Below are positions 7,556-16,002 of a stretch of 21,390 nt of DNA, in pieces (position 1 is the first letter of the stretch; the number at the start of each line of letters is the position of its first letter). The position numbers were made by a program, and so were the translations under genes. This stretch comes from Alphaproteobacteria bacterium UBA4588 (GTDB lineage Bacteria; Pseudomonadota; Alphaproteobacteria; Puniceispirillales; Puniceispirillaceae). The notes beneath the pieces were generated by a model. The model had not been told where the DNA came from. It saw nothing but the letters and a program-made list of their open reading frames with translations, and did not search any database. The stretch is taken from positions 1-21,390 of the forward strand of contig DGJU01000007.1 of assembly GCA_002387605.1 (NCBI GenBank), written 5' to 3'.

Positions 7556-8503
7556 TTAAATTTGGGATATTAGGAATAGGAAATAAAATCCAACAAAAAC
7601 AGTTGCCCACACCCGAGTGATGATATTTCCCTTGAAAGAAATCCAGCAAATAAGGGTTGTTGACAGCATTAAGATCGGAAGGGTTAACCCTAAAATATCA
7701 TCAGGTGCCGGAAGTGGGGCGGTCAGTCCTGCGATCCCTAAAATGGCCGAAAGGTTAAAAATATTTGAACCAATAATATTACTCAACGCAATATCATTGC
7801 GTCGGTGCAGTATACTTGCCAAGACGGCAATAATTTCAGGCAAGGATGTGCCGATAGCAATAATGGTTAGCCCGATGACTGTCTGGCTTAGACCAAGAGC
7901 GCTGGCGAGGCTCACACCGCCTTCAACAAATAAATCAGCGCCGATGATAAGACCTATCACGCCGCCGATGCAATATAAGCTCGCGCGCCAGACTGCGAGG
8001 GGCTTGTCAGTATCTGTCCCTGCAGTATCGCCTGATGCATCAAAGCGATAGGCCGACCAGAGCTGGAGGCCCATATAAGCAAAAAAGCCACTCATCAAAA
8101 TGCTGGCTGTTACATATCGGTATGCCCCGCCAAGCAGATCAAAAAACAGAATGACAGTGGCAGCGATAGTAAAAGCCAGAACAAAAAGCTGGTCGCGTGG
8201 CTCAAGGGTGTTTTTTGTGGGGATAGGTACAATCAACGCGCCTAGCCCCAAAACAAGAAGAAGGTTTGCGATGTTAGAGCCTAGCAGGTTGCCCCAGGCT
8301 ATCTCAGGTGTGCCTATCAGCGCAGCATCAACAGATACAAGCAGCTCTGGCATGGAGGTGCCTGCTGCAATAATGCCAATAGCAATCAAAGGTGCCGGTA
8401 AACGCAGATGCTGTGCCAGAGATATTGTGCCCGGCAGCAAGACATAGCCCCCCCATAGTAAAAGAAGAAGACCGCCGCCCAGGACAAGTAGTGAAGAGAG
8501 CAT
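7556..8503 (-). CDS. Calcium/sodium antiporter of the CaCA family (YrbG-like)
   Basis: This 315-residue membrane protein has about ten hydrophobic helices and the internal duplication typical of Ca2+:cation antiporters. The two alpha repeats are evident: 'AAGTSMPELLVS' (Glu53) with 'GSNIANLLLVLG' in the first half, and 'AIGTSLPEIIAVLAS' (Glu223) with 'GSNIFNLSAILG' in the second. The paired acidic residues are the ion-coordinating positions in this family. A hydrophilic central loop (about 152-170) separates the halves. It presumably exchanges Ca2+ for Na+ or H+ across the inner membrane; ion specificity cannot be assigned. It is transcribed toward the DnaA-box region and is divergent from the permease gene. 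Confidence 0.9.
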   Translation of the reverse strand: MLSSLLVLGGGLLLLLWGGYVLLPGTISLAQHLRLPAPLIAIGIIAAGTSMPELLVSVDAALIGTPEIAWGNLLGSNIANLLLVLGLGALIVPIPTKNTLEPRDQLFVLAFTIAATVILFFDLLGGAYRYVTASILMSGFFAYMGLQLWSAYRFDASGDTAGTDTDKPLAVWRASLYCIGGVIGLIIGADLFVEGGVSLASALGLSQTVIGLTIIAIGTSLPEIIAVLASILHRRNDIALSNIIGSNIFNLSAILGIAGLTAPLPAPDDILGLTLPILMLSTTLICWISFKGNIITRVWATVFVGFYFLFLISQI

Positions 8504-8718
8504 AGGGTTTTACCTTTGATGTGAGGCGTTAATGGTGGTTATAGTGCGCGCGCCACTAACGTTGGATGATGGCGGAGCGCGTGTGACTGTAAGGGAAAAT
8601 TTTTTCGATTTCAGGCAGGTTTTAACTTTCAGATTATAATATTCAGACCGTAACGATGTTGTTTTAATGGAATTAAGCGTAAGGGCAAGGCCTAAGGGTA
8701 TCTCTTGTCCGGTATAAT

Positions 8719-8732
8719 AGGAGGGTAGGATT
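8719..8732 (+). promoter_or_regulatory. Strong Shine-Dalgarno sequence before an ATT codon
   Basis: AGGAGG (8719-8724) is a perfect anti-16S match placed five bases before ATT (8730-8732), the only codon at start distance in the permease frame. A TATAAT sequence sits at 8713-8718 directly before it. If that were the active -10 box, the transcript would begin after the Shine-Dalgarno sequence, so the two readings compete. Confidence 0.5.
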
Positions 8733-9632
8733 ATATTATCCCTGACAGCACAGCTTCGCCGAAAAATAGCCTGGGCGTTAATCATCATTGCGCCGGTCTT
8801 TTTCTGTGCCAATATGATTACAGCGCGCGCGATGGCAGGAATTTTCCCCCCCGCCGCAATGGGACTGACAAGATGGGGTCTTGTGGCTCTTTTCCTTGCA
8901 ATTATATTGTTCCCACATGTCAGACAGCATGCAGCAGGAATTCGGTCTGAATGGCTCTCCCTTGCTATTCTTGGCGGCTTGGGTATGGGATTATGCGGCG
9001 CTCCTATCTATCTTGCAGGAACACTTACAACAGCGACTAATATTGGTCTGATTTATGCTGTCTGCCCGCTGATTATCCTGATGCTGAGCGCTTATGTTTT
9101 TTCTGCCTCAATCAAGCTTGGCCAGCTTGCCGGACTGACGGCAGGACTGGTTGGGGTTCTGATTATCATCATCAAGGGTAATGTCTCAGTTATTACCGGG
9201 TTACAGTTTAATGGCGGTGATTTGCTGGTTGTGATGGGAACGCTTGCCTTTGCGGTCTATTCAGTTGGGCTGAAGCAGGTAAAAACTACCTTGCCGCCAT
9301 TGCTCAGGCTCGGTGTCATGGCATTTTTTGGTGCTATCTGGCATTTGCCATTTGTCGCCTATGAAGTCTTTCTTCAGCACGATATCGTGACCCTAACCCC
9401 GCAGATTTTCGGGGTTGCCTTTATTCTTGTGTTTGTCGCATCTCTTGGCGCCTATGTGTCATTCGGCGTTGTTGTTTCAGAATTAGGCGCAACACGTGCC
9501 GGCACCATTTTATTCTTATCGCCTGTCTATAATGCCGTTCTAGCGGTAACATTATTGGGTGAGGTGCTCGCACAATATCATTTTGTCGGCCTTGCTCTTA
9601 TCCTGCCCGGTCTGTGGCTTGCCAATAGATAA
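8730..9632 (+). CDS. DMT-superfamily EamA-type permease, probable non-canonical start
   Basis: This inner-membrane transporter has two EamA repeats and about ten helices (300 residues from 8730). Hallmarks are the end-of-helix-1 pattern 'ARAMAGIFPPAAMGLTRWGL', 'GAPIYLAGTLTTATNIGLIY', and the C-terminal repeat 'GATRAGTILFLSPVYNAVLAVTLLGE'. Substrate is unknown; relatives export amino acids or metabolites. The first ATG in frame (8814) would cut helix 1, while codons from 8730 give 'LRRKIAWALIIIAPVFFCAN', a normal first helix. Between the upstream stop (8718-8720) and 8814 there is no ATG, GTG or TTG. ATT at 8730 has a perfect Shine-Dalgarno sequence; CTG at 8742 is the alternative. A degenerated start or sequence error is also possible. 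The gene is convergent with uvrB. Confidence 0.8.
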   Translation: MILSLTAQLRRKIAWALIIIAPVFFCANMITARAMAGIFPPAAMGLTRWGLVALFLAIILFPHVRQHAAGIRSEWLSLAILGGLGMGLCGAPIYLAGTLTTATNIGLIYAVCPLIILMLSAYVFSASIKLGQLAGLTAGLVGVLIIIIKGNVSVITGLQFNGGDLLVVMGTLAFAVYSVGLKQVKTTLPPLLRLGVMAFFGAIWHLPFVAYEVFLQHDIVTLTPQIFGVAFILVFVASLGAYVSFGVVVSELGATRAGTILFLSPVYNAVLAVTLLGEVLAQYHFVGLALILPGLWLANR

Positions 9633-9671
9633 ACGAGGCTAGCGCCGGTAGATAAATAAGGCTAGCGCCGG
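9626..9671. repeat. 23-bp tandem duplication at the permease/uvrB 3' junction
   Basis: Copy 1 (9626-9648) and copy 2 (9649-9671) are adjacent and differ at only two positions (C/T at 9634/9657 and G/A at 9635/9658). Copy 1 contains the permease stop and copy 2 the uvrB stop. Each copy also contains the equivalent stop for the other gene. This looks like a recent slippage duplication at a convergent gene end. Confidence 0.85.
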
Positions 9672-11800
9672 GGCTTGCGACCTGATGGCGGTTGAATAGG
9701 GGCATCAATTTCAGCGCGCTGAGGGCGTTTTGATGCTTTTGCCGCAATAGAGGGTGCCATGCCAGGTGCGTCTAGACCGAGCTGTTTGGCCTCTAGACGG
9801 CGAAGCTCATCACGCAGACGTGCCGCTTCTTCGAATTCAAGATTAGCGGCCGCATCACGCATCTGGGTTTCAATATCTGCAATGATGGTTTTCATGTCCT
9901 TGCCGGCATGCGAGGCCCGTCCCCCAGCTTTGACATTGACGTGGTCAGCCTTCTCGTAAACAGAATTCAGAATATCAGCGATATCCTTCTTTACTGTTTG
10001 CGGGGTGATGCCATGGTCTTCATTCCATTTTTGCTGCCGCTCTCGGCGTCTGTCTGTTTCATCCAAAGCATAGCGCATGCTGTCTGTAATTCTGTCAGCA
10101 TAAAGAATAACTCTGCCTTCAGCATTACGGGCAGCTCTGCCAATCGTCTGAATAAGGGAGGTGCGGGAGCGCAAATACCCTTCCTTGTCAGCATCCAGAA
10201 TGCCAACAAGAGCACATTCCGGAATATCAAGACCTTCACGCAACAAGTTAATCCCTATCAGAACATCAAAGACGCCAAGCCGCAAATCGCGGATAATCTC
10301 AATCCGCTCCAGCGTATCAACATCTGAATGCACATAGCGCACTTTAATGCCCGCTTCATGCATATATTCGGTTAAGGCTTCAGCCATTTTCTTGGTCAGA
10401 GTTGTTACCAGAACGCGGGTGCCATTAGTTGCAGCATCACGGCATTCAGCAATAATATCATCTACCTGACTTTCGGTTGGCCTGACAAGACAGACCGGGT
10501 CGATAAGCCCTGTTGGCCGGACGACCTGTTCTGCAAACACGCCGCCTGTGCGCTCTAGCTCCCATGTGCCGGGGGTTGCAGATACATAAATTGTCTGGGG
10601 GCGAAACTGTTCCCATTCTTCAAATTTTAAAGGCCTGTTATCAAGGCAAGAGGGCAGGCGGAAGCCATAGTCCGATAAGGTTGATTTCCGGGCAAAGTCA
10701 CCTTTATACATTGCGCCGATTTGCGGCACAGTCACATGGCTTTCATCAACGATTAGCAGGGCGTTTTCAGGTAGATACTCAAATAAGGTCGGCGGCGGTT
10801 CACCTGGCGCACGACCAGATAAATAGCGGGAATAATTCTCAATACCATTACAGCTTCCTGTCGCTTCTATCATCTCAAGATCAAACTGCGTGCGTTGCTG
10901 GAGGCGCTGGGCTTCGAGAAGTTTTCCTGTTTCATTAAAATCATCAAGCCGAACAGTCAGCTCATTGCCAATCAATTTGACAGCTTGCTGAAGGGTTGGG
11001 CGAGGCGTGACATAATGTGAATTCGCAAAAATAGTAATTTTTGGCAGTTGTGATGTTTTCTCGCCGGTCAGCGGGTCAAATTCCCAGATTTCTTCTACCT
11101 CATCCCCGAACAGAGAAATCCGCCATGCTCTATCTTCGAGGTGGGCCGGAAAGACCTCTATATTGTCGCCGCGCACTCTGAATGACCCACGGGCAAAATT
11201 CACATCATTCCGGCGATATTGAAGTTCGGTTAAGCGGCGGAGCAAGGATTGGCGTTCAAGCTCATCGCCTTCTGAGATGCGCATTGTCATGGTGGAGTAG
11301 GTCTCAACAGACCCAATGCCATAAATGCAAGAAACAGAGGCAACGATAATGACATCATCGCGCTCAAGCAGTGAGCGGGTTGCAGAATGCCGCATCCGGT
11401 CAATCTGCTCGTTGATGGAGGATTCTTTTTCAATGAACAGATCAGAGCGCGGCACATAGGCTTCTGGCTGATAATAGTCATAGTAGGAGACAAAATATTC
11501 TACAGCATTATCAGGGAATAGTGATTTCATTTCCCCATAGAGCTGTGCAGCAAGGGTCTTGTTCGGCGCCAGAATAAGGGCTGGACGCTGTGTCTGTTCA
11601 ATGACATGGGCAATGGTGAATGTCTTGCCAGACCCTGTTACCCCAAGCAGAACCTGATCCCGGTCTCCGTCTTTTATCCCGCTCATAAGATCACTAATCG
11701 CCTTTGGCTGATCGCCATTGGGGGCAAAGTCAGACACAAGCGTATAATCCGCTGGTTTCTGTTCTCTATCTGTTAGCAGTGATTCGATGTGAGCTTCCAT
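9662..11800 (-). CDS. uvrB: Excinuclease ABC subunit B
   Basis: This is the damage-verification helicase of nucleotide excision repair, 712 residues from ATG 11800. It shows Walker A 'GVTGSGKT' (Lys59), the beta-hairpin region 'YVSYYDYYQPEAYVP' that inserts between DNA strands, a DEAD-like 'DESHVT' box, the C-terminal helicase motifs ('LREGLDIPE', 'QTIGRAARN') and a C-terminal UVR domain (about 636-672) that contacts UvrC. A basic, Pro-rich tail of about 40 residues follows. The frame stays open upstream to a TTG at 11872. I prefer 11800 because the conserved region begins near 'SDFAPNGDQPKAI', but no strong Shine-Dalgarno sequence decides it. It is divergent from the aminotransferase gene. 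Confidence 0.97.
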   Translation of the reverse strand: MEAHIESLLTDREQKPADYTLVSDFAPNGDQPKAISDLMSGIKDGDRDQVLLGVTGSGKTFTIAHVIEQTQRPALILAPNKTLAAQLYGEMKSLFPDNAVEYFVSYYDYYQPEAYVPRSDLFIEKESSINEQIDRMRHSATRSLLERDDVIIVASVSCIYGIGSVETYSTMTMRISEGDELERQSLLRRLTELQYRRNDVNFARGSFRVRGDNIEVFPAHLEDRAWRISLFGDEVEEIWEFDPLTGEKTSQLPKITIFANSHYVTPRPTLQQAVKLIGNELTVRLDDFNETGKLLEAQRLQQRTQFDLEMIEATGSCNGIENYSRYLSGRAPGEPPPTLFEYLPENALLIVDESHVTVPQIGAMYKGDFARKSTLSDYGFRLPSCLDNRPLKFEEWEQFRPQTIYVSATPGTWELERTGGVFAEQVVRPTGLIDPVCLVRPTESQVDDIIAECRDAATNGTRVLVTTLTKKMAEALTEYMHEAGIKVRYVHSDVDTLERIEIIRDLRLGVFDVLIGINLLREGLDIPECALVGILDADKEGYLRSRTSLIQTIGRAARNAEGRVILYADRITDSMRYALDETDRRRERQQKWNEDHGITPQTVKKDIADILNSVYEKADHVNVKAGGRASHAGKDMKTIIADIETQMRDAAANLEFEEAARLRDELRRLEAKQLGLDAPGMAPSIAAKASKRPQRAEIDAPIQPPSGRKPRR

Positions 11801-11958
11801 GCTGAGCAAGATAAGCCTCTGAGCAAGAAAGGCAAAGGGGTGATGCATTTCAGAGTTGTTTTTTTCAGCCAAACGGCAAAATGCTGGGTTATCATTCTTA
11901 ACGCTGGTATGCTGTTCCGGTATCGCTTTAGATTTTCTTGCTTCTGGACGCTTCTACT

Positions 11959-13167
11959 ATGACAACAGATTTTATTGCTGACCGCCTGTCCCGCATTAAG
12001 CCCTCACCAACGATGGCGATGACCCGTATTGCGGATGAGAAAAAAGCAGCCGGAGAAAATATTATTGGTCTTGCTGCCGGTGAGCCTGATTTTGATACGC
12101 CGTTACATATCCGCAAAGCAGCTTGTGATGCGATGGATGCTGGCAAGACAAAATATACGACTGTTGATGGCGTGCCAGAGCTGAAAGATGCTGTGATTGC
12201 AAAATTTTCAACTGATAATAATATTACCTATGAGCGCGAAAACATCACGATCGCAACAGGCGGCAAGCAGGTGCTATTTAATGCGCTGATGGCAACGGTG
12301 AATGCCGGCGATGAAGTTATTATTCCGGCGCCATACTGGGTTTCCTATCCTGAGATCGTAAGGCTGGCACAGGGTGTTCCTGTTATTCTGTCCTGTGCAG
12401 AAGACGATAACTTCAAGCTGACCCCAGACGTATTAGCAGCTGCGATAACCCCGCAAAGTAAATGGCTTATCCTGAATAGCCCGTCTAATCCGACAGGGGC
12501 TGCCTATTCAAAAGACGAGCTTATTGCGCTTGCTGATATTGTGCGCGCCCATCCGCATTTGCATGTGCTGTGCGATGATATCTATGAATATCTGATTTAT
12601 GATGGTGCTGTTTTTGCCACGATGGCAGAAATTGCGCCCGACCTTATCCCGCGCATTCTTACCCTGAACGGTGTTTCAAAATCCTATTCGATGACAGGCT
12701 GGCGGATTGGCTATGCAGCAGGCGCTGCGCCGCTGATAAAGGCGATGGCAAAGATCCAGTCACAATCAACGTCTAACCCGAATTCTATTGCACAATGGGC
12801 AGCGGTCGCAGCTCTTACTGGGCCGCGGGATTTCATGGCGCCGCAATTGGCTATTTTTGACGAGCGGCGCGCGCTGGTCACAGACCGGCTCAATGATATT
12901 GACGGCATTAGCTGTATGAAGCCGGCTGGTGCCTTTTATGTATACCCCTCTTGTGCAGGGCTTATTGGGCGCGCAACACCAGATGGCATCGTCTTAAAAA
13001 CAGATAGCGATGTTGTTACCTACTTTTTAGAAGCAGAAGGTGTTGCAATGGTGCCGGGCGTCGCTTTTGGCTTATCACCATATTTCCGTATTTCATATGC
13101 TGCTGCGACTGACGTGCTGGATGATGCGATGACGCGGATTGCGCGCGCCTGTGCTGCGCTCCGTTAA
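11959..13167 (+). CDS. Aspartate/aromatic-type aminotransferase, class I (subgroup Ib)
   Basis: This is a 402-residue fold-type I PLP enzyme. Landmarks are the PLP Schiff-base lysine Lys241 in 'NGVSKSYSMTGWRIGY', the 'NSPSNPTG' motif (172-180), the cofactor Asp207 in 'CDDIYEYL', and the substrate-carboxylate Arg377 in 'PYFRISYA'. 'GLAAGEPDFDTP' near the N-terminus is typical of aspartate aminotransferases of the bacterial Ib group (often named aatA/aspC), which transfer amino groups between aspartate and 2-oxoglutarate; some members also use prephenate. I prefer ATG 11959, which has a GGA about 10 bases upstream, over an in-frame TTG at 11938. It is divergent from uvrB and on the same strand as msrP. 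Confidence 0.92.
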   Translation: MTTDFIADRLSRIKPSPTMAMTRIADEKKAAGENIIGLAAGEPDFDTPLHIRKAACDAMDAGKTKYTTVDGVPELKDAVIAKFSTDNNITYERENITIATGGKQVLFNALMATVNAGDEVIIPAPYWVSYPEIVRLAQGVPVILSCAEDDNFKLTPDVLAAAITPQSKWLILNSPSNPTGAAYSKDELIALADIVRAHPHLHVLCDDIYEYLIYDGAVFATMAEIAPDLIPRILTLNGVSKSYSMTGWRIGYAAGAAPLIKAMAKIQSQSTSNPNSIAQWAAVAALTGPRDFMAPQLAIFDERRALVTDRLNDIDGISCMKPAGAFYVYPSCAGLIGRATPDGIVLKTDSDVVTYFLEAEGVAMVPGVAFGLSPYFRISYAAATDVLDDAMTRIARACAALR

Positions 13168-13209
13168 TATTTTTTGCGATAAACTGCCTATATTTTGCCC
13201 TAGTCAGAA

Positions 13210-13265
13210 GGCAGGATTGATATATCTATCGTAGAAAGGTTATCAGGGTTAGTCGGCATCCTGCC
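13210..13265 (+). promoter_or_regulatory. Inverted repeat between the aminotransferase gene and msrP
   Basis: GGCAGGAT (13210-13217) and ATCCTGCC (13258-13265) are perfect 8-bp inverted arms enclosing 40 bases, within the 138-bp spacer. There is no T-run after the second arm. It may be a long-looped mRNA hairpin or a bipartite operator ahead of msrP. Confidence 0.35.
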
Positions 13266-13305
13266 GCACGGCCTGATGCATCATTACTGGTAGGGGTGAC
13301 ATATT

Positions 13306-14283
13306 ATGCTACTTAAACATAAAAAGAGCTGGGAAATGCCGCAGCATATGGCAACCGATGAAGCCTTGTTTCTGTCGCGCCGTGAGTGGCTGAAAGCAGC
13401 AGGACTGGCAGGGATCGGTATTGCAGCAGGGACAGCTGGGCTATCGGCTATGATGGGGCGGGCCTCTGCTGCGCCTATCACAGGGTTTCCGGCCACCCGC
13501 AATGATAGCTATGTTCTTGACCGTGCGTTGACAGCAGAGCAGGAAGCCATAACCTATACTAATTTTTATGAATTTGGGTCATCCAAAACAATCTGGCGCA
13601 AAGCCCAGAAACTGGAAACTGATCCGTGGATGGTTACCATTGATGGGATGGTTGAAGAAGAGCTGAAAATAGATGCAGCCGAGCTTATTACCAAACTTGG
13701 CTCTCAGGAAGAACGGCTCTATCGCCACCGTTGTGTTGAAGCATGGGCGATGGCAGTGCCGTGGACGGGCGTACCGTTTTCCAAGCTTGTTGCGCTGGCG
13801 CGCCCAACATCAGGGGCAAAATACATCAGGATGGAGACATTTTATGACCCATCTGTTGCGCCTGGCCAGAAACAGTCTTGGTATCCGTGGCCCTATGTTG
13901 AGGGCATTACCATTGAAGAAGGTATGAACGAGCTCGCCTTGCTAGGAACAGGCATGTATGGCAAGGGGCTAGAGAAGCAGAATGGCGCGCCGTTACGCTG
14001 TGTCTTGCCGTGGAAATACGGGTTTAAAGGTATCAAATCGATTGTGAAATTCACTTTTACAGACCAGCAGCCGGTAAGTTTCTGGGAACAGTTGGCGAAA
14101 AACGAATATGGGTTCTGGGCAAATGTTAATCCAGAGGTAGCTCACCCGCGCTGGTCGCAGGCAACCGAACGGATGCTCGGCTCGGATGACCGGGTGCCAA
14201 CCCTGCTCTATAATGGATATGAAGAGCAGGTTGCAGGCCTTTATGCGGGTATGGGCGGCATAGGCGACAGGCTATTCCGTTAA
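13306..14283 (+). CDS. msrP: Protein-methionine-sulfoxide reductase catalytic subunit MsrP
   Basis: This 325-residue periplasmic molybdopterin enzyme of the YedY/MsrP branch of the sulfite-oxidase fold repairs oxidised methionines in envelope proteins. It has a Tat signal peptide: 'SRREWLKAAG' with Arg25-Arg26, a hydrophobic stretch to about 50, and an ASA cleavage site near 55. Cys143 in 'YRHRCVEAWAMAVPW' is at the Mo-ligand position, and 'PLRCVLPWKYGFKGIKSI' is a characteristic block. A GGGGTGA sequence precedes ATG 13306. The haem-binding membrane partner gene msrQ is usually adjacent; here the next gene is on the opposite strand and unrelated, so no msrQ is visible. The electron donor is therefore unknown from this window. 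Confidence 0.93.
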   Translation: MLLKHKKSWEMPQHMATDEALFLSRREWLKAAGLAGIGIAAGTAGLSAMMGRASAAPITGFPATRNDSYVLDRALTAEQEAITYTNFYEFGSSKTIWRKAQKLETDPWMVTIDGMVEEELKIDAAELITKLGSQEERLYRHRCVEAWAMAVPWTGVPFSKLVALARPTSGAKYIRMETFYDPSVAPGQKQSWYPWPYVEGITIEEGMNELALLGTGMYGKGLEKQNGAPLRCVLPWKYGFKGIKSIVKFTFTDQQPVSFWEQLAKNEYGFWANVNPEVAHPRWSQATERMLGSDDRVPTLLYNGYEEQVAGLYAGMGGIGDRLFR

Positions 14284-14318
14284 ACAGGTTTTATCTGCGG
14301 CATATGGGTTAGCCTCTA

Positions 14319-15362
14319 TTACGCAGGCTCCTGCCAGCCAAAATGCTGTCTTACTTGTGTGCTAAGGGACGGCATTTCATCAAGAACAGCAAAAGGCGTG
14401 CTCAGAATATCTGGATTTTCCAGCGCCTCTTCAAGCAGGACAGTATGATGATTGGCTTTCATACGTGCATGAAAATCTGCAATCCGGCCTTCTTCTTCGC
14501 GCAATGTTGCCACGATAACCGGCTTTCCTGTCAGGGCGGCCTCACTCGTCATATTAACAGAATCTGAGGTGACAATCACCGCATCTGCCTGACCTAGAAT
14601 GCCGGGATAAGGGTTTGGGTCCTGCCCATCCCAGAGCGTATATGACAGGCCGGTGAGCGCAATAGTTAGGTTTTTGAGATGACGGGCAGGTGTCCGGCGT
14701 GACGGAATGAGGGCAAGGCTGGCACCGGTTTTATTCGCAAGTGCTGCGAGCTGCCGGCCAAGGCCAGCAAATGCTTCAGCGCCTGCTTTATAGCGCTTAT
14801 TATGCCCCCCTATCATGACAGCATAGACAGGCGCATGAAGGCGTGAAAAGGGTGTGGGCAGGCTGGTTGCCTGTTCTGCAATGGCATCACGGGTGAGCCT
14901 GTTAAGGGAGCCTGTGCTTACGAGCACATGCTCATAGCCGGGCGTGCCGGCAAGGGCTGCCATGTCATCATGAGCGGTAACAATAAGCATATCGAAATGA
15001 TGCGGCGAGATGCGCGGATCCTGAATATGAATGGTTTTTGTCCGCTGTGATGTCAGCCTGCGGATTCCAACCGAAAGGCCTGCCATTCGGGTGCCGCAGG
15101 TAATCAGAAGTTCAGGGAATATGCCTGCCTTGAGCCAGTCAGGTTTACGGCCAAGAGTAAGCTGCCATCCAGGAATGGCAGCATGAGAAGGAAAGAGCCG
15201 TAGCCACGGTGTTGGCACAGCCCGCAGGTCAGTTGCCTCTAATCCAAGGGATTGAGCCAGCGCAAAAGACTGGCTCATCATTCCCATAGTGCCATCTGAT
15301 AATATCCATGTTGAATCTGGCATTTTAACAAAAGTATCAGACGAGTGAATTGAACGCGACAT
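14319..15362 (-). CDS. ELM1-family (DUF1022) protein
   Basis: This is a 347-residue soluble protein of the family named after the plant mitochondrial fission factor ELM1, widespread in alphaproteobacteria. Visible family features are 'WILSDGTMGMMSQSFALAQSLGL' near the N-terminus, 'PELLITCGTRMAGLS', 'IHIQDPR', 'GGHNKRYKAG' and 'VTSDSVNMTSEAALTGKPV'. The last two resemble nucleotide-sugar-binding loops of GT-B glycosyltransferases, so a glycosyltransferase-like fold is likely. The biochemical role is not established. ATG 15362 has AAGGA about 11 bases upstream. It is convergent with msrP (35 bp) and divergent from the Lrp-type regulator gene. Confidence 0.82.
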   Translation of the reverse strand: MSRSIHSSDTFVKMPDSTWILSDGTMGMMSQSFALAQSLGLEATDLRAVPTPWLRLFPSHAAIPGWQLTLGRKPDWLKAGIFPELLITCGTRMAGLSVGIRRLTSQRTKTIHIQDPRISPHHFDMLIVTAHDDMAALAGTPGYEHVLVSTGSLNRLTRDAIAEQATSLPTPFSRLHAPVYAVMIGGHNKRYKAGAEAFAGLGRQLAALANKTGASLALIPSRRTPARHLKNLTIALTGLSYTLWDGQDPNPYPGILGQADAVIVTSDSVNMTSEAALTGKPVIVATLREEEGRIADFHARMKANHHTVLLEEALENPDILSTPFAVLDEMPSLSTQVRQHFGWQEPA

Positions 15363-15509
15363 TGAGAGCGTATCCTTGAAAGAGACATGAAAGAAGCATT
15401 TATAAAGGCTGAAAGAGCTTCTAGATTTAAAATATTTCCAAATTTTGTAATATTGTTGCGCTTTGAATTATGTCACCTTACAGTAACCCTTAAAGGCGGT
15501 CCTCATATA

Positions 15510-15992
15510 ATGTCCAAAAAATTCAAACTTGATACTGTTGATAAGCGGATTTTAAGCGATCTGCAAGAACACGGTCGAATGACAAATGTGGAGCTTGCCA
15601 AAAATGCTGGTATCTCCGCACCTCCTTGTCTGCGCCGTGTAAGAGCGCTCGAAGATGCTGATATCATCAAGGGCTATCATGCTGACATTGACGGAGAGGC
15701 ACTCGGCTACACTGTCACAATTTTTGCGTTTGTCGGCCTAACAAGTCAGGCAGAAACAGACCTTCAGGAATTTGAAGTTCTGGTTAACTCATGGGATATG
15801 GTGCGTGAATGCCATATGCTGATGGGGGAAACAGATTTTCTGCTTAAAATTGTTGCCCGCGACTGGGATGATTTTCAGCGATTTCTGACCAGCAATCTTA
15901 CGCCAGCGCCAAATGTCAGCCACGTCAAGACAGCGCTTGCTATCCGGTCACGTAAAAATATGCCAGGTGTGCCAATTAATCTTGCCCCGTAA
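15510..15992 (+). CDS. Lrp/AsnC-family transcriptional regulator
   Basis: This 160-residue regulator has an N-terminal HTH (about 8-60; 'LDTVDKRILSDLQEHGRMTNVELAKNAGISAPPCLRRVRAL' in overlapping blocks) and a C-terminal RAM ligand-binding/oligomerisation domain (about 70-150). Such proteins sense amino acids and control amino-acid metabolism genes. I chose ATG 15510, with AAGGCGGT about 11 bases upstream. The frame can be extended to 15387, but that segment is AT-rich and not protein-like. It is adjacent to and convergent with greA; greA and lrp are also neighbours in rhizobial genomes. Two aminotransferases and carAB in the window are plausible but unproven targets. Confidence 0.9.
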   Translation: MSKKFKLDTVDKRILSDLQEHGRMTNVELAKNAGISAPPCLRRVRALEDADIIKGYHADIDGEALGYTVTIFAFVGLTSQAETDLQEFEVLVNSWDMVRECHMLMGETDFLLKIVARDWDDFQRFLTSNLTPAPNVSHVKTALAIRSRKNMPGVPINLAP

Positions 15993-16002
15993 GGCCGTGT
16001 GT

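Noticed and set aside
8510..8812. 100-codon minus-strand frame between the antiporter and permease genes
   Set aside because: It overlaps the permease's true N-terminus and Shine-Dalgarno region and has no recognisable domain or ribosome binding site; it is an accidental frame.
9908..10938. Plus-strand frames opposite uvrB (up to 141 codons)
   Set aside because: They overlap uvrB entirely and show no domain; they are antisense shadows.
11761..11775. GTTC-N7-GTTA, one base off the alphaproteobacterial LexA box
   Set aside because: It lies inside the uvrB coding region, about 25-39 bases downstream of the chosen start, and one mismatch in eight is easily met by chance. A downstream uvrB promoter would be needed to revive it.
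15387..15509. Upstream extension of the Lrp-type gene
   Set aside because: The translated segment is not conserved-looking, the region is AT-rich promoter-like DNA, and the normal Lrp N-terminus begins at 15510.
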